A DNA stretch of 64,000 nt from Psoroptes ovis (taxonomy: Eukaryota; Arthropoda; Arachnida; Sarcoptiformes; Psoroptidae): contig PQWQ01000001.1 in the NCBI GenBank assembly GCA_002943765.1, positions 620,001 through 684,000 of the forward strand, in the 5' to 3' direction. The notes under the pieces are model-generated. The model searched no databases and was not told the DNA's origin. It saw nothing but the letters and a program-made list of their open reading frames with translations. This document shows positions 13,794-26,385 of this stretch, in pieces. The translations under genes were made by a program, and so were the position numbers. Every line of letters begins with the position of its first letter. Position 1 is the stretch's first letter.

Positions 13794-15735
13794 ATGGAAT
13801 CCAGATCAAGCAGTGTTAGTAGCCATTCAAGTCAATGTTATGATCAACAACGAAATATTGATGAAATATTATCATATCTTGGTAATATTGGTCGTTATCA
13901 AGTGCAGCTTTATATATTATGTATATTACCAATGTTTGTTGCCGGTATGTTGGCAACATCGTTTGTATTTACAACAGCAATACCTGAACATAGATGTTTG
14001 ATATCGATTTGTGAATCCCGACAAAATTCAACAATATATTCATCGACAATTGAACAACCACATTCCAAAGATGAATTATTTAATCAATCATTTGTATCGT
14101 TTGCAATACCCGAAAGTAAAACAATAAATGAACAATATTTTAATTGTTATCAATATGATATGAAATCAATGAATGATACAGATTTAAAATGTAATGAAAA
14201 TATGTTTGATAATGAAACAATAGAACAATGTGATAATCTAGTATTTAATCATGAATATTTTCAATCAACAATTGTGACTGAATTTAATTTATTTTGTAAA
14301 CCAAAATTGGTTCATTCAATACAAGCAATTTATTTTTATGGTGTATTGTTTGGTGCATTGCTTAATGGTATCCTCGCTGATAAGTATGTTTTATACACTA
14401 ATATTTTAAAAAATTCAATTATCATCAATTGATTGATTTATTTTACTAAAAAATATATTTAAATAGATATGGTAGACAATTAATCATTCGAATATACAGT
14501 CCATCAACAATAATCGTATTTCTCATCACAATATTTGCATCGAATGCCTATGTTTATGCATTTTGTTTATTTCTGAAAGGAATGTGTTCAGCAGCATTAT
14601 TTGAAACATCATTTACGCTAAGTTTAGAATGTCTGGGTGGTAAATGGCGTTTTTGGTTAGGCAATTCATCGAATGCAATCTTCACGTTGGGCAGTATTTA
14701 TGCTTGTCTTTGTGCATGGTGGTTACAAGAATGGCAATCGATTGAAATATCAAATTTGATACCGACATTATTTTTACTGCCATATCCATTGTAAGTTGAA
14801 AATTTTAAAAAACCAATTCAATCAATTGTTTTCTAATGATCCAACAAAGTATAATGCCAGAATCATTACGATGGGAATTCACCGTCGGTAAACCATCACA
14901 TGCATTATATCATATTGATTTAGCTGCAAGAAAAAATGGAGTGAAAATTGCAAATAAAACAATCGAATCATTTTTAGTGCAAAGTAAACGAGTAAGTTTG
15001 TTTGATTTCCTTGACAAATTTCTTAATTTTGAAATTAATGAATGGATTTTTCTCATTTAATCAAAACGAAAAGCTGTCCAAAAAAGATAAACCAAAAGTT
15101 TCAATCAAAGATTTATTCACAAATAGATCTATTCGATTATATACAATAATATTCCTGTATATTTGGTTTACGAATGCCCTTGGTTATTATGGTTTTTCAT
15201 TTCTATCAGCCGATTTAAATGATAATATTTATATATCAATGTCATTATTGATGATTGTTGAAGTGCCTGGTGTGCTATTGACATCATATATTGGTGGATT
15301 TTCCCGCAAATACATCCTGATGTTAATCATGATGCTTGGTGGTTGTTTTTGTATTATTTGTTCATTTATGAATGCTGGAAATTTAAAAATGCTGTTTGCC
15401 ATATTCGGTAAAATGAGTTTAGCCGGATCATTTTCATTGGTTTTTGTTTATTCTGCCGAAATATTTCCAACCATATTACGTATCACTGGTCTTAGTGTTT
15501 GTTCATTTGCATCACGTTTAGGTGCTATGAGTGCACCACATCTGGTTGAATTGGTAATTATACATTATTTGATTTTATGATTCAATTTTTTCTAATTTTT
15601 CATTCGTCATAGCAACTGTTTTCATCACCATTTTTAATCATCGGTATATTAGCCCTGGTCGCAAGTCTATTAAGTATGATTTTACCCGAAACTAAGGACA
15701 GAAACTTGCCTGATTCACTGGAACATGATCCATGA
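13794..15735 (+). CDS. SLC22-type organic ion/solute transporter, copy 2 (MFS)
   Basis: Exons 13794-14383, 14467-14790, 14850-14991, 15074-15553 and 15613-15735 give 552 residues. The start is the ATG at 13794 (MESRSSSVSSHSS). The layout matches copy 1: IDEILSYLGNIGRYQ before TM1, a Cys-containing extracellular loop, ADKYGRQ at the 14383/14467 junction, ECLGGKWRFWLG, MPESLRWEF, SAEIFPTILRITG and LPETKDRNLPDSL near the end. It lacks the Asp run and the acidic tail of copy 1, so it is about 70 residues shorter. Intron positions also differ: copy 1 has an intron after the conserved PE(Y/H)R site that is absent here, and this copy has an extra one at 14992-15073. The 15073 acceptor has a weak polypyrimidine tract. 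The substrate is unknown. Confidence 0.92.
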
Positions 15736-15927
15736 TTTTTGAGGGAAAAAAATTCAAATTTTTTATACATGAAGAAGCCCTTTTTATACATTGAAAGTTC
15801 TCAAACTGTCATTGTACAAATTGACTTTTGTAATTTAAATCATTCGATCATATGTTTCTCAATTTATTTTTCTCAATTTTCAAATTATTTAATTTCAATT
15901 TTAATTAATTCAAATTTTAAATCAAAA

Positions 15928-16512
15928 ATGTTATCGTCAATGCTCAAAGAACATCAATTGAAACAGATTAAAAAACGTGAAGAAATCGGTATGTACCATA
16001 TATGATTCTGATTATTCAATCATTTGACATTCGTTTTAATTTCATCCAATTTTCACTTGGAAAAATTCAAAACAGAACAAAAACGTAATGCAACAATTGC
16101 AAGTTCACAAAAATTTACATCACAAATGGTCCATCATTTGAATGAAGGGTAATTTTTTATTTTTTTTAGAAATAAATTGAATTAATTGAACCAATTTTCC
16201 CAATTTTAAAGCGTATCACAAACATATTTAAATCAACGTCGTTTAGATCAAGAATCAAAACAATTATATCAAAATATTGAACAATTTTCCAAACAAACAA
16301 ATCAATGGTTATCATTGATGAATAATTTTAATGAATCGCTGAAACAGTTGGGTGATGTTGAAAATTGGTCAAAAGTAATTGAAAATGATATGCGTGAAAT
16401 ATCATCAATATTGGAATATGTTTATAATAAACAACAGTCACAAGATAATGATGGTGGACAACAACAACAATCAACATCGACAGATAATTCCAAATCAGAA
16501 TCAAATTCATAA
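15928..16512 (+). CDS. BLOC1S1: BLOC-1 complex subunit 1 (GCN5L1)
   Basis: Exons 15928-15988, 16076-16148 and 16212-16512 give 144 residues, against about 125-153 in other animals. The start MLSSMLKEHQLKQ matches the very conserved BLOC1S1 N-terminus. NQRRLDQESKQL, FSKQTNQWLSL, FNESLKQLGDVENW and the end of the helix (ILEYVY) line up with the family. The low-complexity C-terminus (Gln/Ser/Asn) is extra. The protein is an all-helical coiled-coil subunit of BLOC-1 and BORC, which act in lysosome-related organelle biogenesis and lysosome positioning; a role in mitochondrial protein acetylation is also reported for the family. It starts about 190 bp after the SLC22 copy 2 stop on the same strand. 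AATAAA lies at 16563. Confidence 0.95.
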
Positions 16513-17071
16513 TGATGATTATTCAAAACACATTTATGTACAAAGTGTAAAGCTTAAAACGGAATAAAATTTTTAAAAAATTTATTATTTATCATATTCA
16601 TAATATATAAATTATATAATTATCTAGATTATTTGAATTTTGAACATTTTTTTTTTGAAATTTTTGTTTTTGTTTTTCCATGTAAATACATACATTTGAA
16701 TATATATATATATAAATTCAAAAATGTTAAGAATGTTTGATTGATTGATTGATTTGATGTACCAATCAATGGCACTTGAAGGCAAAAGATTGAAAGATTT
16801 ATATAAAGAATAAAATGTGTTAATGATTTGAAAGAAAATAGAAATAAGAATAAATTCACTCGAAAATAAATAAATGCTATAAAATTGGTTAATGTTCATA
16901 TAATGGTTTGTTTGTGTGTGTGTGAGTGTGTTTGATGTGTATTTTATCATATACCAATTATTATAATAAAAAGGTGTTTAAGAATTCAAATCCATTTAAA
17001 AAAAACCCATACATTAATTTTGAAATGAAGATCAATCAATTCAAAAACAAAACAAAAAAATCGGATGATAT
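16513..17071. other. Convergent intergenic region
   Basis: 3' ends of BLOC1S1 (+) and the FABP gene (-) face each other here. It contains AT and GATT simple repeats (16700-16712, 16738-16755) and a TG run near 16910-16932. No gene was seen. Confidence 0.6.
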
Positions 17072-17968
17072 TTAAGCGATTCTTTTGTAAATACGTACAG
17101 ATGCAACATCATTAACAATCGAAGTAACTTTAACTTGATCAGGTGAAAATTCACGAATAATATGAACATCTGGACCATCACCTTTTTGTGTTTGTATCCA
17201 TTTATTACCTTTAATTTGCATTGTTGATTTTACTGTTTGTCCATCTAGTCGATCTTCATCGAATGTTTCACCATCTTTAAATGTAATCAGCGATGTACCG
17301 AATGTTGATACAGTTTTCAATGAATATCTATCACCATCTTTGGTAATAATATAACGTGATGATGCTGCAGTTGCTGCTAAACGAGTGAAGTAACCGATAC
17401 CTAATTCGGTTAAAAATTCATCAAAATTATCGCTACTAGTCAATTCATATTCTCCAACAAAATTCGTGTATTCTGGTTCGGCTGCAGGTGCAGCAGCTGC
17501 ACGACCATCACCAACATCACCGCTTTCACTAGAATTTGTATGATCACTAGATGATGGTAACGCTGTTAATGTATCATTTAATAAACTTGATATTTCGGCA
17601 CTTGAAATTTTTTGTTTTGGACAACTAGATTTATCATCTTTGAATATTAATACAAGAACTGCACATAATAATAAAACTAATTTTTTTGAATAGAAAAAAT
17701 ATACGTCAATTAGTAAATTACAAGATGAAATTACACAATTAACAAAAACAGAAACAAATTTGATCTAATTTGTTCTTGTTCAAATGAAAATAAATTAAAA
17801 TTAACATATCGCGAATTTCGATTTTTGTTTCAAATTCAAATTTCACCTTGACATAATAATAATAATAATAATAATAATGATAATCTAAATAAACAAACAA
17901 ACAAAATACTTACATGTAACAACACCATAAAGAATGAATGAAAATGTCTTGAGCTTTGATGATGCCAT
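17072..17968 (-). CDS. Membrane-anchored (or secreted) fatty-acid-binding protein
   Basis: Exons 17968-17914 and 17676-17072 give 219 residues. An alternative acceptor at 17658 would remove six residues in frame. Residues about 87-219 are a complete FABP/lipocalin-fold domain: GEYELTSSDNFDEFL, a helix-turn-helix lid, the TFKDGETFDED loop and the terminal SVRIYKRI, which carries the R-x-Y fatty-acid carboxylate motif. It resembles the group 13 mite FABPs. What is odd is the N-terminus: MASSKLKTFSF followed by a hydrophobic stretch (residues 9-30) and then an about 55-residue Ser/Ala/Pro linker. Ordinary FABPs are cytosolic, about 132 residues, and lack any leader. The leader predicts either a type II anchor with the FABP domain in the lumen or outside, or a cleaved signal. 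The intron sits inside the hydrophobic leader. Confidence 0.9.
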
Positions 17969-20900
17969 TGTTTTTTTGTTCACCAATGTGTTATGGAAAT
18001 GATCAGTTTTATTTTTTAAAATAAATTAAAATTGAAGATGGACGATAATTGGTTGAATGTGTTGATGAATGTATTGATGATTATCAGCGTTGAATTGAAT
18101 TGGTTGATAATAAATTTTTCTAAAAAAACTGTCAGCTAAAAATCTAAATTTTGAAAATGACAAAAAATTAAAAAATATTAAAAATATCAATTCAATGATC
18201 ATTGATCATGATAATTGTTTTAAAAATTTTGATGTTGTATTAGTTTGAACCTGAATCAAATCTATTATTTTTCAAAAGAGTGTCATTGATATTATTGATA
18301 GAAGAAGAAAGAAAAAAATAATTAAAATTTGATCAATGTTTAAACATGAATAAAATGAAAATTTAAAATTAAAAATTGTCTACTCGTTTGTTTGTTTATC
18401 TTTTGTTAGTATCGTTTATATGTCAATATTTATGGCAATGATGTCTATTTCCTTTTCAAATTTTCTTTCTTTGTCAAATGATTAATTTTTTTTTTTAAAT
18501 GTTTGGTTGTTTGCAGTCGATTAGATCGATTCAATTTTCATAATGATTGATTATTCATTCGATTGATTGATTAATTAATTCAATGAGTGAATGAATGAAT
18601 TTGTTTGGTTGATTGATCGATTCAATATTTGACATATATATGTGATGATCGATGAATGCTATCATATTGGTGCTATTCATGATCGGATATGGTAAAACAA
18701 AACAAACTTGGTGTGATACTGTAAAAACAAACAAATACACACATATAACACCATAAACAAGTCAAATCAGCACCCAAACGATGATGAAAAATTGAAAATT
18801 ATTCAGACGAATGAATAATAATGAATATATTTGCTTTTTAATTATATTCAAAACACTCACACAAAGATAAACAAACACAAATTAAACATGCAATTAATTT
18901 AAATAATAATAATAATAATAAAGCAATAAAATTATCATCAAATGATCATCAATAACAGCAACAACAACAAATTTTTCAAAATTTTTAAAATAGAGAATTT
19001 TCAAAAATAAATTGATTGAAAAATCAATGACAATTCATTGTCAATCAATTTTCAGTAATAATAAATTGATGATCATTTGATCGAAAAATGATATCTACAT
19101 TCAATGAAATGCGGCATCTAAGATCAATTGAATCGTATCGTATGTTTGAAGATGTGTGGATGCTTATCAAGCACTGAAAAATGAATTTTTATCAACAAGA
19201 TTTGCCTAGATTCAATGTTTTCTACCAAAAAACCAGTAAAAATCAAACTTTTCTAGTGAATCATTACGAATTCCCGGTAAATTTAGATATTTTCTTGAAC
19301 AAAGACAAATATCTTGAATATTTTTTTGCAGAAAAAATCAAAACAAAAGAGGCACAGAAATCTATATTTTTCATCAAATAATTTCATTAATTACAGCCTG
19401 TAAAATTAATGAGAATGAATGAATATGAGTTATACTAACACAAAAACACATTGACCTCTTAATTTTTTTCATTTCATTTCTTATTTCTTATTTGATTCGT
19501 TTTATTTTCATACATTGAAAACATCTTATTATTATCATATAATCAGCAAAAAATTATTATTATTAACCATTCAATAAGTACAACAATAATAACAAAATTT
19601 AATTATAAATAAACATTTGATATATTTTATTTATTTATAATTCATACATTCGTTCATTCATTCGTATATCTTATTTCAAATGAAATTTTTTTTTTTCTCA
19701 AATAATAACCTTGAAACAGATCTTATCAAAAAAAAAAAAAAAAAAATTATTAGAAAACATACTCCCACTATTATTTTACTTTTGTATGTTTGTATTTGAA
19801 ATTTGAAATTTTATATTGATATTCGAATTGCAGTCAATAAATTGATGATAAATAAACTTAAAAATGATTGAAAATACTTGTAATTTGTTGAATTATCACA
19901 AAAATGGCAACACTAAGATTTTTGTGTGGATTTGCACTGAAGAAAAAAATCAAACAAATTCAAAATTTATTGATAAAACACGAACTCTTATACAAAACGT
20001 GGACAAATTTTTGTGATCAATTTTTGGTGAAATTATTCAATTTTTTTTTCGAAGAATTCAAACAAAACTTAAGAAATCATTTAAATATTTTCATGAAATT
20101 CGTCGTGAAATGAATCGAATAATCAATTTCAAATAAGAAAAAACTAATCACATCTGATGAGAATATTTCAAAAGGGGAAAATTTTCAGAGCGTTTGATTG
20201 AAAACGGTTTTTTTTTCTCTGCAAATTGATTGAATCGTAATCGTTTTTGCAAACATTTAAATAATGTTAATAATTGAACAATAATCATTTGATTGCAAAT
20301 GATATTTGATTGATTAATTAATTAAAATTAGTATTTCGAATTGATTGGATTGGTAGAAGTATTACAGCCAAAGAACATAAGAATTTCGATGATTATTTCA
20401 AGCATCAGTGAAAAAATAACGATTTACCTTTGCTTGAATATGTGATCAGGTGATTATATGCAGAATTACATACACAATTAGCGAATTTAATTAGCGAAAC
20501 ACACAGAAAATTATTAATTCATTCAAATAAAACCTGTGTAAAAACAAGCTAATAAACAAACAAGCAGACATATGACTAAATTTTTTAATGAAAAAAATAA
20601 TAAATGAAATATGAATAAGTAAAAATGAACATGTCATCAATTATCTTCATGATGATATAGCATTAAACATTCATTTCAGTGATTTTTTACAAGGATTAAT
20701 GTACCCACGTTGTTATGTTTGTGTGTTCAAACATTGAATTAGACATCAAACAACATTCACTCGTTCATTCATAATTAAGTCATGGAATCAATTAAATTAC
20801 TATAAATTATCATTCGACGAATATATTTCGTAGAACAAATAAAATAACAACAGAAACAACGATAACAACAATGGAAAAGCCGTAATTTAATCAAGTTGAT

Positions 20901-22622
20901 CACTGATGGATGAATGAATGAATGAATGTTGATGCTAAAAATATCGTTGATAATATTTGATGATAATAATAATAATGATAATAATATGATTAAGAAATGA
21001 CTAACTGGGGAAATGAAATTTATTAAAAATAAAAATGAAAAAACTAGATCAAATATTTTGTCACAAGACGGATGTGAAAACATACATACTTTTATTTTTC
21101 ATTTCTTAAATATTTTTTTTTTTTTTTTACAAATATCCTATGTGATTATAATTATAAGGAATGGATTATAAATATGAGGAATGAATGAATGAATGATAAG
21201 ATTTTCAAAAGGGGAAAAAATTTGAACAAGATTTTCTTACGAAATTTTCGTATTGGGAAATAATTGAATTTGAAAAAAACAAATGTAAAAATTGTGAAAA
21301 AAAACCATTGAAAATTCAAGGTTCAACAAAATAAATAATGTCTCATTATTAATGAAATATTACAGAAATATTACGGTTCACAGAAATATTACGATTCGGA
21401 ATCGCTTTTCACTAATTCATTTAACACTATTTAAGATGCTCAGAATTCTCAGATCTTTAATTGGACATGATTATGATCATTGTCTTAACAGGCGTAAACA
21501 ACAACAACAATCTAATAATGTTCCGATCCACAAAAATAAACAAATAAATATTTCAAATGTATTAAATTTACCGATTTTTTTTCGGGGTTGAAAATGACCA
21601 AATAATGAATGAATGTTTTGGCAAAATAATTGAGCAAAATTTGCAGCAATTTTCAATAATTTTAATAATTTTCACTTTTTTTTGGATTCGTTGAAATAAC
21701 TACTGTAACATTCGATTAATTAATTCATTAATTTTGCTGATATTTTGATAATGATTTAATGATAAAATGGCAGACCGTTTGATGAAGTTGAAAAAATGAA
21801 AAAAAATTGATCAAAAGATAAACAAACAGAGAAAAACAGCAGAAAATTGTACATGAATCATAATATTCAAAAAACAACCAAAAAAAACTAATATGGTTTA
21901 AATCTTTTTGCTTTTTGGAGATCGTTTATAATTTTATTTTGTCGTCGAAATCAAAATTTAAATAATCAGAGTTTTTCATTCATTTACATGGAAATGATTC
22001 ACATTTCAATTTCAATGTGGTGATGATAAAAATGATGAATTTTCATTTAATTTTTCATTAATAAAACACACATTGAAATAAAAAAGACAGACTGTTAATG
22101 CTTTTATGCAGCGGTATTGAAAATATATGTAAGTAGATATATATATATATTTCACAAATACAAATGCAAACAGATAAACAACAATTAAAAATGAATAAAA
22201 TAAATGAAATAAATACATGCAAATAAGCAAAAATATGCGAATGAAACAAGTAGAAAAAATAACCATGAATGAGCTAGCTATAGCTGTAGGCAAAGCTGCG
22301 CTTTGCTATGCATTTATTTGTTACAATAACTTTCAAATATGACTCGTATTATCGTATCAAATCGTATGTTTTTGGGGGGAATACCCAGTGTATTGGGTTT
22401 AGTTTTAAATTCAACTTTTTGATTGAACTTTTTGAAAATGAATTCGTCTGAAAAAATATGAACTAATGTTTTGTTCTGGTCGTTTAGTTAGTCGGCTGGT
22501 CGTTTGGTTGGTCGGTTGGTTGTTTGGTTGCTGTGTGAGTGTTTACAAGTGCTGATGATGCTGCTTTGGTGCTGTTCTGGTGCTGGTCTGAAGCTGTTTT
22601 AGTGCTGTGTCCTGGTGCTGTT

Positions 22623-22644
22623 TGTGTGTGTGTGTGTGTGTGTG
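22623..22644. repeat. (TG)n microsatellite
   Basis: Uninterrupted TG dinucleotide run at the end of a simple-sequence stretch rich in TGGT and GCTG words (22480-22622). Confidence 0.9.
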
Positions 22645-22681
22645 CAACCATTTTATCAGTATGCAAACAGTCATACGATTG

Positions 22682-22713
22682 AATTGAAAGTCAACAATTG
22701 TTGACTTTCAATT
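22682..22713. repeat. Perfect 32-bp palindrome
   Basis: The sequence equals its own reverse complement over all 32 bases, with no loop, centred on CAATTG at the middle of the block. It lies in the gene-poor region about 3.7 kb upstream of the secreted Cys-rich gene. Confidence 0.9.
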
Positions 22714-24261
22714 GAGAAATTTTTTTATTCAAATGAAATGAATTCATTGATTTGATTTTTTTTCTTATCTGGAAATTACTATGAATTTTTTATTTTTGAA
22801 AAAAAAAATTTCTCAAAACATATTGACATAATTGTGGCGGTGATAAGATTTCCTTTTGATGATTAGTAGTGTTTGCCTGTTTGAACATTGACAAATTGTA
22901 GCCACAAATGTGTGTGTTTGTGTAATTTTCATAAAATTAGGATTAAAATTTATGAATTAATGAAAATTAAAGATTTTTTTATGTAAAACAAATGAATCGA
23001 TTCAAAACACTGGTTCCGATGTTAATCATATGTTCGTATTTACTACATTTTTATTTTTAAAAAAAATTATGTTTATAAATGTATTTAATAAAAATGAACG
23101 TAAAACTATTATTTAGCTCATACGAATAATAATGATCAGCCAAACGGAAGGAAAATAACATTGAATTCTAGCACTGAATCAAATTCATTTGAATGGGTAA
23201 AAAATAAATATTAAATAATTGGAGATTAATTTATTGAAAAATATGAAAAACAAATATCATTTGAATTTGAAATATCATTTTTAAAAGCTATTAATGTTTG
23301 TTTTTTGAATTGATTATTTTTGATATAAAAATCTAATTGACGTAAATAACCTTTTGAAAATGATAAATTTTGATTGAAATAATTTTCAAAAATATTATTT
23401 GTGTTTGTTTATTACGAATATTGATAATAATAATAATAATAACCATTTAGTTAATGTTGCTGATATCATTATTTAATCTGTTTACTGATCTCAAACTGGT
23501 TTTTCCAACACTTTCATCATTACACTTGTTTATTTTATTTAGATAATAATCGATTCAGTAAACGAATCTAAAATTTCATATCATCATTTTCAATTTTGTT
23601 GCAATAATCATACTTACCTTTATTCTTATCATAAATATACACACAGGTATTCTATACAAGAATTTATTTGACCGATTACAACGTTGATTATGATCTTTTT
23701 TTTTCTCTTGATAAATTTATTGCAATCAAGAATTTTTTTTCTTGTTTATTCGAAATGATATGATTCGTTACGATTAAATTAAAATTGTCGAGATTAAAAT
23801 TTAATTTAATTCAATTCAAAAATTAAATCAAAACAAAAATTCAATGATCACATAGTCATTTGATAAAAAAAATTGAACAAAATAGCAGTTCAACGTCTTC
23901 ATTGTGTTGTTGTTGTTGTTGTTGCAGAGATTTTTTTTTTTAAATCAATCAAACAATTTGAACTGGTCAAATAAAATTAACCAACTAATTGAATTTGATC
24001 ATTGAGAATCATTCAAAATTTTGGATAAATTTCAAAGACTTTGAAATCGAGGAATTCAATACAAATTCAATGCATACACTAACCACTGTATTTGCATGAA
24101 TGAAATTTTTATTTTCTTCGAACATAGCAGAATACTCTCGAAATTAAAAATCGTTTTCAATTGGAACAAACAAGCAGACAAACAAATGCGAAAAAAAACT
24201 GAAAAATAAAAATCTTATTTATAACAACTTATGATTATATTATAATTATGATAAAAAAATA

Positions 24262-24337
24262 GGTTGTCCCATAAGTTCTTGCCGTTTCTCGAATGAAAAA
24301 AAAAATTTAAAAAACGGCAAGAACTTATAGGACAACC
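24262..24337. mobile_element. 76-bp mariner-like MITE with TA target duplication
   Basis: Terminal inverted repeats begin GGTTGTCCCATAAGTTCTTG at the left and, read on the minus strand, GGTTGTCCTATAAGTTCTTG at the right; the arms are about 26 bp with one mismatch. Both ends are flanked by TA (24260-24261 and 24338-24339), the target duplication of Tc1/mariner elements. The core is only a poly-A/T spacer, so this is a minimal non-autonomous element. A related degenerate copy lies at 59462. Confidence 0.85.
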
Positions 24338-26385
24338 TAATAATGACTAGGCATATTGAATAACATTGAAAATAATTTGTTATATAATCATATAAATATC
24401 ATGGATAATTTTCATAATAAATTTCAAGGTTAATTTTCTATTTCTATTTCTTCTCATTTGATCATTTTTTTTTTGTTTCTTTTATTTTTAAAAGAGAACA
24501 AGAAACAAATAGTAACAATTAGAAGAAGCCCTTCTTGAAACCATTTGAAACCATTGAAACTCTAGAGAAATTGATTACAAAATGGTCAAAAAAATAAAAT
24601 AAGAAAAATTTCAATTTCAGTCGAAAATTAATGAAAAACTCTTCATTTTAATTTAATGAAAATATTTTCTCTTCAATCAACTTCTTTAAAACAAATTGTT
24701 TAGGACCATTCAATCGTTGAGGAAACATGTAAAACATAGAGAGACTTGTAAATGATCAATGTTTTAAATTTGTTTTTAAATTTAAAAATAATTATAACTT
24801 TGGCCGGTTGATATGAAATGCAATGAAATCAAAATAAAATCAAAATCAATATTTGCGGTTTCAAAGCAAACAACAATCAAATCAAATCAAATCAATTATT
24901 TGCTTGAATAATTTTCAAGAAATTTAATTTTTTTTTTGCGCAATCTAATCAAAGTATTTGTTCTTTTAATTTGATAATTTCACTTCTGCAAATATATAAA
25001 TTGTATCTTGTTAGCTTGAAAATAATAATTATTATGAATCAATTTTTTAAAATTAATCATTACAAATAATTACATTGTTATTACTGTTAATATTATAATC
25101 ATTATCGATTTAATGATTAATGTTTAATTATGTAATCATTAATTTGATGGATTAAATTTGATTTCAAATCATTTTTTTTCAATGAAATCAATCATTTATT
25201 ATTCATTGATATTTAAAATGTTAATTCATGAATATTTGTATCATTTTTTGGCTTAGATTCACATTAATTTTATTTTTTATTGAAAAAATTCATTTAAAAA
25301 ATTGAATATCATAGAATTCATATGAATTTTAAATGCAATAAACTCATCATCATTTTTCAAATTTGAATAATGACAAGGTCAATTGCTTGCTTGATTGTCA
25401 ATTTTGGAGTTATTTCTTCGACGAAAAAAAGAAGAAAAAGAGGTGAGAATGACCCTCAAATTATTCTCGTCATCATCATCATTCGATCATTATTTGTCTT
25501 ATTCATTTCGGATGATGTCTTCAATCAGATACCTTATTATAATGGATAGCCAGGCGTAGCATCGACAAACAACAAAAAAAAATTTGAATAATAAAATTGA
25601 AAAATCTTAAATCAGCAAACGATGAAGCATAGATGGTAATAAATCACTTGGTGATTACCATTGTCTGTATGGAAAATGATGTTTGGAAAAAAAAATTCTT
25701 AAAATTTTCAAATCAAATTGCAATCAATCAATTTGAAAATTTATCCCAAATATTGTTTACATCCAAATCGCCATAACAACAAGGATTCGAAGTTTATATT
25801 CTTTCATTATCATCATTTATTTGCCATCAACAAACACAAACATATTACCTTTCTAGAATTGAAATTGTACATCTTACATTTCATGAATAAATTTATTATT
25901 ATTTTATCTTATTATCAAGGTTTTTGGTTCAACAGGTTTTCTATTCGTTTTTTTTTCTATTCGCTGTTGCTAAATGACTTTTGCTTTCAAAAGTCATTGG
26001 AGACATCGAAATACCATTCGTGTTACCTGTGCGTTTTGATATATGTGTGTAATTCATACATGTTCAAATCTTAATGGATAGTGGTCGTCTTGAAATTTCA
26101 AATAAAGTGGCAATCATCAATAATATACACACACAAATTGACGCATACACGCAATGATTGATATTGATAATAGATTGTTTTCGAAGATTTATATTTAAAT
26201 AAACAATTTTTTTTTTTGTTAAAAAAACAAGGAAAACTTGTTTTATTTTCAAATTTAAGTTTTTTTTTTCAAAAGATTTTAATTCTATGATTTGAAATTC
26301 AGATTCAATCATTTTCACTTTTTAGTTGTCGTTTGCTTATTAAGAATATCACCCGAAAAAAATAGAAATTTTTTGAAATTGAAAT

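Larger units (their letters stand above)
17969..26385. other. 8.4-kb gene-poor region
   Basis: Lies between divergent FABP and secreted Cys-protein genes. I found no spliceable chain of exons. Contents are A/T runs, ATAAT and GAAT microsatellites, a G/C-richer simple stretch at 22480-22645 (TGGT/GCTG repeats ending in a TG run), a perfect palindrome at 22682-22713, a mariner-like MITE at 24262-24337, and isolated open frames of 60-120 codons (for example 19181-19381 and 19904-20113) without family resemblance. Confidence 0.6.

Noticed and set aside
22484..22666. Minus-strand 60-codon Thr/Gln-rich frame
   Set aside because: Composed of TG/TGGT/GCTG simple repeats with no splice or family support.
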